64,000 bases of DNA from Aureimonas frigidaquae (lineage in GTDB: Bacteria > Pseudomonadota > Alphaproteobacteria > Rhizobiales > Rhizobiaceae), in contig NZ_BBWR01000003.1 of assembly GCF_001463905.1 (NCBI RefSeq), positions 186,001 to 250,000 on the forward strand, read 5' to 3'. Positions 58,211 through 64,000 of this stretch are shown piece by piece (the first letter of the stretch is position 1; every line of letters starts with the position of its first letter). The notes below the pieces were generated by a model that saw only the letters and a program-made list of their open reading frames with translations, did no database searches and was not told the DNA's origin. The translations under genes were made by a program, and so were the position numbers.

Positions 58211-59338
58211 TCAGGCGTAGGTGGGGACGAGGAAGGGGGCGTCGGCGTCGAGCGGCAGGTCGACCCAGCCGCCGCGGTCGAGCGACAGGTAGGACGCCTG
58301 CACGACCTCCTGCGCCCGCAGGCCGTCATAGCCGTCGACGACCGCGGGTCGACCTTCGACGGCACTCCGGCGGAAGGCTTCGAGCTGCGCGTCGTAGGGG
58401 CTGCGGCGCGGCGGCTTCACAGAGATCCAACCACCCTTGAACTGCTCCCACCAGGCGTCGGGGTAGTGCGCCTCGCGTAGGACGTCCGGCAGATCCCCCG
58501 CCCCTTTTTCGGTGTGCACCGCAAGGGGGACGGCGTTGAACGGATTGATGGTCTCGCTGGCGATGTGGATGGTGCCCTCGGTGCCGTAGATATCGGTCCC
58601 GTCGCCGATCGCCGGGGAGTAGCGGTTGCCCGACAGGCAGCCACGGGCCCCGCCCTCAAAACGGGTGAGCAGCCAGACATTGTCGTCGACCTTCTCTTGC
58701 ATCTCGCTATGGGCAAGTTCGGCGAAGACGGCGGCATAGTCGCCGACGAGGTGGCGGGCGAGGTCGATCCGGTGGATCGTCAGATCGATGATCGTGGCCC
58801 CGCCGGACTGGGCAAGGTCGTAGCGGTAGCGCGAGGCGGCCGGATAGGCGCTCGCCTTCTCGGCGTAGTTGGACCGGATCTGGTGGACCTTACCGATGAA
58901 GCCCGCATCGATCAGCTCCTTGGCGATCTGCACCTGGCTCCAGAAGCGTTGGTTGAAGCCGACCTGCAGGATGACGCCGGCCTGTTCGCAGGCTTCGATC
59001 ATGCGGCGCGATCCGGCCACATCCATGCTGAGCGGCTTCTCGCAGAAGACGTGCTTACCGTGGCGCGCGGCCGCGACGACGCCTTCCTCGTGGAAACGGT
59101 TTGGCGTTGCGACGATAACGGCATCGACGCCGCCCTTGTCGAGCATCTCCTCGAGATCGTCGAAGGCCTGCCCGCCGAAGGTGTCGCAGATGGCCGACGC
59201 ATTGTCGAGGTTCACGTCGAAGACAGCGGCAAGCTCGGTGCGGGGGTTGCGCGCGATCGTGGGCGCGTGGCTCAGCCGCATGATGGCGCCACCGCCGACG
59301 AGGCCGATCCGGAGGGCGGGTGTATCCTGGTGGGACAT
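58211..59338 (-). CDS. Gfo/Idh/MocA-family dehydrogenase
   Basis: 375 aa. Rossmann N-terminus RIGLVGGGAIMRLSHAPTIA, then the family-defining FCEKPLSMDVAGSRRMIEAC with the catalytic lysine of E-K-P, VGFNQRFWSQVQIAKELIDA and a second-domain histidine region IIDLTIHRIDLARHLVGDYA, which includes the usual D-x-x-x-H. Such enzymes oxidise cyclitols or sugars with NAD(P), e.g. inositol dehydrogenase. The substrate is not determined. It sits between the permease and the IolE-like gene. Confidence 0.9.
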   Translation of the reverse strand: MSHQDTPALRIGLVGGGAIMRLSHAPTIARNPRTELAAVFDVNLDNASAICDTFGGQAFDDLEEMLDKGGVDAVIVATPNRFHEEGVVAAARHGKHVFCEKPLSMDVAGSRRMIEACEQAGVILQVGFNQRFWSQVQIAKELIDAGFIGKVHQIRSNYAEKASAYPAASRYRYDLAQSGGATIIDLTIHRIDLARHLVGDYAAVFAELAHSEMQEKVDDNVWLLTRFEGGARGCLSGNRYSPAIGDGTDIYGTEGTIHIASETINPFNAVPLAVHTEKGAGDLPDVLREAHYPDAWWEQFKGGWISVKPPRRSPYDAQLEAFRRSAVEGRPAVVDGYDGLRAQEVVQASYLSLDRGGWVDLPLDADAPFLVPTYA

Positions 59339-59374
59339 GGAACTGCTTTCTCTGGCTGCAAAGGTTGCGGACGG

Positions 59375-60310
59375 CTACTTGATGATCTTCATCTTGCCGC
59401 GACTGATCGAGATCATCACTGCGCCGACCAGAACGACACCGGTCAGGATCGTCTGAACATTCGTCGAAATGCCAAGGATGACGAGGCCATTGGCAAGCGT
59501 GGTGATCACCAGGCTGCCCACGACCGTGCCGACGATGGAGCCGTGACCACCGGTCAAAGGCGTGCCTCCGATGACGACGGCCGAAATGGCAAGAAGCTCG
59601 AAGCCGACGCCGACCGTCGGGCTGCCCGATCCAAGCTGCGAGGTGAGGATGCCGCCGCCCAGGCCCGCCAGCAGGCCCGAGACGACGAACATGGCAAGCT
59701 TCACGCGGTCGACCGGCACGCCGAGGACACGCGTCTTCTCCTCGTCGCCGCCAATGGCGAGCGTGTAGCGGCCGAACGTCGTGAAGGAGAGGAGCAGTGC
59801 CATCACCACGGCGACGGCGAGGGCGATGATGAAGGGAACCGGAGGGGTCCCGAAGATGTAGAAATCGCTCGTGAAGGGGATCGGGACGGGCCGCCCGCCG
59901 GAAAAGACCACGGTCAGTCCGCGTGCGACCGACAGCATGCCGAGCGTGACGACGAAGGACGGAATGCGGCCATAGACGAAGACAGAGCCGTTCACGGCGC
60001 CCAGCACCGCCCCGACGAGCGGCGCGGCCAGGAAGGCCCAGGCGCCGAACTGGGGTGTCAGGCTTGCGGCGACCGCGCCCGACAGCGCCATCATGGAGCC
60101 GACCGACAGGTCGATGCTGCCGCCGATGATGATGAAGGTTATGCCGATCGCCACGATGCAGAGCACGGCCGCGTTCTGCAGCACCACACCGAGATTGCCG
60201 GGGGTGAGAAAGCGATCGGGCGCGAGCACGCCGAAGACGAGGATGACGACGGCCAGGGCGAGGTAGGCGATATAGCGGGATATGACTTCGCCGAGAGTGG
60301 CTTTGGGCAT
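59375..60310 (-). CDS. Sugar ABC transporter permease, RbsC-like
   Basis: 311 aa with 8-10 membrane segments and the CUT2 signature IGITFIIIGGSIDLSVGSMM, ASLTPQFGAW, SFVVTLGMLSVARGLTVVF and AVVIGGTPLTGGHGSIVGTV. It forms the inner-membrane channel for the binding protein encoded 85 bp upstream and the ATPase encoded at the operon end. Confidence 0.93.
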   Translation of the reverse strand: MPKATLGEVISRYIAYLALAVVILVFGVLAPDRFLTPGNLGVVLQNAAVLCIVAIGITFIIIGGSIDLSVGSMMALSGAVAASLTPQFGAWAFLAAPLVGAVLGAVNGSVFVYGRIPSFVVTLGMLSVARGLTVVFSGGRPVPIPFTSDFYIFGTPPVPFIIALAVAVVMALLLSFTTFGRYTLAIGGDEEKTRVLGVPVDRVKLAMFVVSGLLAGLGGGILTSQLGSGSPTVGVGFELLAISAVVIGGTPLTGGHGSIVGTVVGSLVITTLANGLVILGISTNVQTILTGVVLVGAVMISISRGKMKIIK

Positions 60311-60395
60311 GAAGACGCCTTGACGATACGATGCGGGAATGGCGGGTAGCCAGAGCAGGGAACGTCCCGGAGCCGTGCGCCCCGGGACGCTACCG

Positions 60396-61448
60396 TCACT
60401 TCGTCTCGAGCGGGAACTGCTGCGAGGTGGCGGACGGGTTGTTCGTCAGCGTGTATTGCTCGACATCGTAAGGCGGCTCGCCCTCGATGAACTGCTGCTT
60501 GAACTTGGTGAAATTGCCGGCATCGACGCCGAGAAGGTCGAGCCGCACGACGGGCTTGATCGGGTCGTGGCCGTTCACCTTGTCGTAGGCGATCATCACG
60601 CCGAAGCCGAGCTGGAGCCAGTGGCCGCCGGTCGAGAAGGTGTAGTTCGTCTTCTGTTCGATGAGGTCGAGGGCCTGCGGTACGAGGTCCATGCCGGCGA
60701 GCTTGATCTCGTTCTCGCGGCCGGCCTGGCGCACGGCGCGGAAGGCACCCAGGCACAGCGCATCATTGTAGCACCACACGCTGTCGATCGAACCCTTGGG
60801 GTTCGCCGCCAAAAGGTTCTGCATGGCGCCGTAACCGTCATCCTCGGACTCGCCGGCGCCGACATACTGGACCAGTTGCACGCCGGAGGCCCCGTCCACC
60901 GCGGCCCGCAGCCCCTCCTCGCGCCCTTCGGCCACCGAGGAGCCGGGCGTTCCACCCAGGCCCACCAGCTTCTTGGCGCCATCGTCGATCAGGTGCTGGG
61001 CGATGTCGCGGCCCGCGGTCACGTCGTTGGGTCCGATGAAGGCCACATAGGGCGCATCGGCATTGCCCGGCTCGAAGCCCGGATAGCGGTCCACGATGAC
61101 GATGGGCAGGTTCGCGCGGGCGGCCAGGCGGATCAGCCCGGGCGCACTCGCCGTCGATTGCGGCGTCACGACGAGGGCCTGGGCGCCGGAGGACACCAGG
61201 GACTGGACGTCCGTAAGCTGCTTGTCCTCCCGGTTCTCGGCGCCCACCACGGTCAACTCGATGTCGAGTGCCGTGGCGACATGCTCGGCGAAATTGACTG
61301 CGTTGACCCAGAAGGGGTTGTCGAGGGTGGGGATCGAGACGCCGATACGCGTCGTGGCGGATGCCTGCGTGGCGCCAGCGGCGAGGATCACCGCGCAAAG
61401 AGCCGTTGCCCCGCGCAGGACGCGGCGGCGTGTCATCTCAGATGGCAT
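60396..61448 (-). CDS. Sugar ABC transporter periplasmic binding protein, RbsB-like
   Basis: 350 aa from ATG 61448 with GGGAG upstream. The N-terminus MPSEMTRRRVLRGATALCAV has a twin-arginine-like RRR-V-L motif before the hydrophobic core, so export by Tat is possible. The type-I fold is shown by RIGVSIPTLDNPFWVNAVNF, ALVVTPQSTASAPGLI, PIVIVDRYPG and WCYNDALCLGAFRAVRQAG. It captures a sugar or cyclitol for the RbsC-like permease. First gene of a five-gene leftward operon. Confidence 0.92.
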   Translation of the reverse strand: MPSEMTRRRVLRGATALCAVILAAGATQASATTRIGVSIPTLDNPFWVNAVNFAEHVATALDIELTVVGAENREDKQLTDVQSLVSSGAQALVVTPQSTASAPGLIRLAARANLPIVIVDRYPGFEPGNADAPYVAFIGPNDVTAGRDIAQHLIDDGAKKLVGLGGTPGSSVAEGREEGLRAAVDGASGVQLVQYVGAGESEDDGYGAMQNLLAANPKGSIDSVWCYNDALCLGAFRAVRQAGRENEIKLAGMDLVPQALDLIEQKTNYTFSTGGHWLQLGFGVMIAYDKVNGHDPIKPVVRLDLLGVDAGNFTKFKQQFIEGEPPYDVEQYTLTNNPSATSQQFPLETK

Positions 61449-61822
61449 GCATTTTCTCCCTGGTTCGCCCGACCCGCGGAGCGACCCAGTCGCGCATCGC
61501 AGATCGCAACGCCCTTCTCCCAAAAGGCACAGGAAGCTAATCACGCTGTATCACACTAGTCAACACCGTTTCATTTTAGCGGTTTTGGTTGCGATGGATG
61601 TGCTGGGCGCCGGAAGGCGGACTGCAATGCGCCACGTGATCTGCTCCCCTCGTTTGCGGTAAAAGGGGAGTGAAAGCGGTTGTCGCTTAAACAGTCAGCA
61701 TTTCAAAGCGCAGCGCTTTCATGTCATATGGCCAGTGCACGAACGAAATGGCACGCAACATCGTTGACCGATGTGCAACAAGGCCCTAATCTTTCCCTCG
61801 ATTAGCAGATGGCGGCTCGCTC
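61449..61822. promoter_or_regulatory. Divergent control region with inverted repeats
   Basis: 374 bp between the sugar operon and the IclR gene. Two similar inverted repeats, AAGCGGTTGTCGCTT (61674-61688) and AAAGCGCAGCGCTTT (61705-61719), have centres 31 bp apart, about three helical turns. CTCCCCT (61644-61650) pairs with AGGGGAG (61664-61670). A minus-strand TTGACT lies near 61558, close to the binding-protein start. These are candidate IclR-regulator sites. Confidence 0.5.
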
Positions 61823-62626
61823 ATGGAAATCAGATCGCTGACGAAAGCCCTTCGGCTCCTGGATGCCCTCGGCGAGCAGCCTGGGACGTTGGGCGTGTCC
61901 GAGTTGGCCCGCCAGCTCGAGCTCGACAAGAGTTCGGTGTCACGCATGCTGAGAACCATGGAGCAGTCCGGCTATGTCGAGCAGGACCCCAAGACACAGC
62001 GATATTCGCTCGGCATCCGGATGGGCGTGCTCGGCCACAAGGCCCTGCGCCGCCTGGACCTGCGGGAGGCGGCGCGCCCTTTCCTGGAGGCTCTGGCGGA
62101 AGAGACGGGGGAGTGCAGCCATATCGCAATTCTCGCCGACAACCGGGCCTTCTATATCGATCAGGCGTCCCCGCGCCGGGGCGTCGTCGTCGATGCTCCG
62201 ATCGGAACGCTCGCACCGGTGCACTGCACGGCGCTTGGCAAGACGCTCGTCGCCTTCCAGCCGGAAGCGCTGCGGGAAGAGATCTTGGCGGCAGGTGTGC
62301 TCGAACCCTTCACGCGCCGCACCATCGTCGACCCTGCAGGTCTCGTCCGCCACCTCGACAGCGTGCGTGAGCAGGGAGTGGCGATCGACGACGAGGAGTT
62401 CAGCATCGGTGTGCGGTGCATTGCTGCGCCGGTGTTTCGCTATGACGGCGCCGTCTGCGGCGCCATCGGGGTATCGGGACCGAGCCCTCGGGTGACGGAC
62501 GAGCGCCTGCGCGCATGGGAGCCGCGGGTGAAGGGGGCGGCAGCGGAACTGTCGGCGCGTTTGGGTTGGGAGGAGGACGGCTTCGCCGTGTCCCCGGAAG
62601 GGGCGAGCGTGCGGGTACGGACCTAA
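61823..62626 (+). CDS. IclR-family transcriptional regulator
   Basis: 267 aa. Winged helix at residues 1-65 (MEIRSLTKALRLLDALGEQ, GVSELARQLELDKSSVSRML), then the IclR effector domain with HCTALGKTLVAFQP, VRCIAAPVFRYDGAVCGAIG and VSGPSPRV. It sits between the divergent sugar operon and the ThDP enzyme gene and probably controls both in response to the transported sugar or an intermediate. Confidence 0.93.
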   Translation: MEIRSLTKALRLLDALGEQPGTLGVSELARQLELDKSSVSRMLRTMEQSGYVEQDPKTQRYSLGIRMGVLGHKALRRLDLREAARPFLEALAEETGECSHIAILADNRAFYIDQASPRRGVVVDAPIGTLAPVHCTALGKTLVAFQPEALREEILAAGVLEPFTRRTIVDPAGLVRHLDSVREQGVAIDDEEFSIGVRCIAAPVFRYDGAVCGAIGVSGPSPRVTDERLRAWEPRVKGAAAELSARLGWEEDGFAVSPEGASVRVRT

Positions 62627-62675
62627 GGCATGGACGACTGCCGCGCCCTGGCTGCGGCAGCCTGAAAGGAAGGTC

Positions 62676-64000
62676 ATGAGCGAGTTGGATAGAGTAGGGC
62701 GCGCTGCCGCCGTAGCGCGCGCGGGAGAAGTCGTGCGCGCCATCGAGAGCGGGGCACTGCCGAACACCGTCGACGTCACGGTGTCGGAAGGGGTGGTGCT
62801 TGGCCTACTGAAGCAGGGGGTGAACAAGTTTTTCGGCATCCTCGGTCACGGCAATACGGATATCGGAGAGGTGCTGCGCGTCTATGCCGAGGCCGGAGCC
62901 CTGCGCTTCATTCAATGCCGCAACGAGACCGCGATGGCGCATGCGGCGACGGCGCTGTCCTGGGTCTATGGTGAGGTCCCCGCTGTCCTGACCTCGATCG
63001 GCCCGGGCGCACTCCAGGCGCTGGCCGGGTCACTGGCGGCCGCTGCCAACGGCATTGGCGTCTATCACCTCTACGGCGACGAGACGACCCATGGCGAGGG
63101 TCCGAACATGCAGCAGGTGCCCGGCGGCCGGCAGGACCAGTTCGGGCGATTGACCGAAACCATGGGTCCGAGTTTTACGCTCCACACGCCCGAAGCCCTG
63201 CGCGATGCGATGCGCCGCGGCACCGCAGCGGTGCATCACCCTTATGCTGCCTCGCCCTTTTACCTGAACCTGCCGATCAACGTGCAGCCGCGCCGCATTG
63301 AAGGGCTGCGCCTCGATGCTTTGCCGGAGCGCATCGATGTTGCCCCGCTGGCCCCGAGCGATCCGGCCGCCTTCGCCAGGGTAGCGGAGCTCGTGGGGCG
63401 CCATCCCCGCATTGTCATGAAGGTGGGCGGCGGCGCCCGCAGGCATGCCGATGCCGTGCGGCGCCTTGCCGAGCGCATCGGCGCGGCCGTCGTCCTGTCG
63501 CCGGGATCGCTCGGCGTGCTGCCGGACGCCCATCCGCAGAACATGCATGTGGGCGGATCGAAGGGCTCGATCAGCGGGAACTTCGCCATGGAGCATGGCG
63601 AGTTGCTGGTCGTCGTCGGCTCGCGCGCCGTGTGCCAGGCCGACTGCTCGGGAACGGGCTATCCGTCCGCGAAGGCAGTTGTGAACATCAATGCCGATAT
63701 TGCCGCGGCCACACACTACAACCGGACCGTGGCGCTTGTCGGCGATATCGGGGCGACCATCGAGGGCCTGCTCGGCGCGCTCGGCAACCGGCCGGCCGAC
63801 GAAGGGGCACGCAATGCGTGGCTTGCCGAATGCGGGGCGCGCAAGCGGGAATGGGCGGCGCTCAAGGCGCAGAGGTGCGCAGAGGTCCGCCTGGACGACC
63901 CGGTCTGGAAGGGGCCCGTCCTGACCCAGCCAAGTGCGATTGCCATCGTCGCGCGCTTTGCCCGGGAGATCGGAGCGGTCAAGCTCTTCGACGCCGGCGA
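62676..64000 (+). CDS. IolD-like ThDP-dependent enzyme, 3' end cut by window
   Basis: 441 residues are visible from ATG 62676 (AAAGGAAGG upstream). The N-terminal ThDP domain has FGILGHGNTDIGEVLRVY, the conserved glutamate in CRNETAMAHAATAL and TSIGPGALQALAGSLAAAAN, matching the GHGN and N-E-x-x-M-A-H-A-A blocks of IolD, the trihydroxycyclohexane-dione hydrolase of inositol breakdown, better than acetolactate synthases. The middle domain follows (VMKVGGGARRHADAV). A segment around THGEGPNMQQVPGGRQDQFG does not look like IolD. The cofactor-binding C-terminal domain is outside the window. A cyclic-diketone hydrolase or a related lyase is likely. Confidence 0.82.
   Translation, partial: MSELDRVGRAAAVARAGEVVRAIESGALPNTVDVTVSEGVVLGLLKQGVNKFFGILGHGNTDIGEVLRVYAEAGALRFIQCRNETAMAHAATALSWVYGEVPAVLTSIGPGALQALAGSLAAAANGIGVYHLYGDETTHGEGPNMQQVPGGRQDQFGRLTETMGPSFTLHTPEALRDAMRRGTAAVHHPYAASPFYLNLPINVQPRRIEGLRLDALPERIDVAPLAPSDPAAFARVAELVGRHPRIVMKVGGGARRHADAVRRLAERIGAAVVLSPGSLGVLPDAHPQNMHVGGSKGSISGNFAMEHGELLVVVGSRAVCQADCSGTGYPSAKAVVNINADIAAATHYNRTVALVGDIGATIEGLLGALGNRPADEGARNAWLAECGARKREWAALKAQRCAEVRLDDPVWKGPVLTQPSAIAIVARFAREIGAVKLFDAG

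Overview
The window is high-GC alphaproteobacterial DNA, most likely from the order Hyphomicrobiales (Rhizobiales). The order-level evidence is the gene neighbourhoods: dnaK-dnaJ followed by PmtA-type phospholipid methyltransferases; trpF-trpB-trpA-accD-folC; polA-pyrF beside a PHA depolymerase and DUF2852/DUF1330 genes; frcR/frcBCA fructose-type uptake; a hemP-hmuTUV heme locus with an IsdG-type heme oxygenase; and sqdB for sulfolipid. Genus cannot be fixed from this sequence alone (an Aurantimonadaceae-like lineage is possible). Starts were chosen by ribosome sites and by the many 4-base ATGA overlaps; several genes use GTG or TTG.

Layout. 1-1.8 kb: a truncated GT4 glycosyltransferase diverging from sqdB. 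1.8-7.5 kb: heme acquisition (hmuQ and a TonB receptor leftward, hemP-hmuT-hmuU-hmuV rightward) around a TGA-N9-TCA iron operator. 7.6-15.7 kb: a lytic transglycosylase, the frcBCA transporter with its divergent ROK regulator and a strong palindromic operator, malate synthase G and a VOC protein. 15.8-25.9 kb: L,D-transpeptidase, MmcB, an ActR-like regulator without its kinase, HrpB, an orphan substrate-binding protein, an SDR, an HdeD-like membrane protein and PBP1A. 26-43.2 kb: conserved core (dnaK from a heat-shock-type promoter, dnaJ, two pmtA paralogues, folC, accD, trpA, trpB, trpF, a YgjP-like metalloprotein, DUF2852, phaZ, DUF1330, pyrF, polA).

43.2-48 kb is an accessory block. A probable small RNA with three C-rich loops lies between polA and tRNA-Arg(CCG). 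Beyond the tRNA come a decayed IS481 element, a lower-GC stretch with one intact MBL-fold hydrolase, and a broken tyrosine integrase. 48-50 kb holds a divergent AraC/SDR pair. 50-55.3 kb is a leftward operon joining a GntR/FCD regulator, an RpiB-family isomerase, a beta-hydroxyacid dehydrogenase and a polar-amino-acid-type ABC importer. 55.4-56.5 kb is decayed DNA with a hipA remnant and palindromes. 56.5-64 kb is a sugar or cyclitol locus: an RbsBCA-type importer, Gfo/Idh/MocA dehydrogenase and IolE-like isomerase on one strand, and an IclR regulator and an IolD-like ThDP enzyme (cut by the window end) on the other.

The most interesting items are the C-loop small RNA, the inositol-like locus of unknown substrate, the mixed isomerase/dehydrogenase/amino-acid-importer operon, and the small tRNA-linked island whose only intact gene is an MBL-fold hydrolase.
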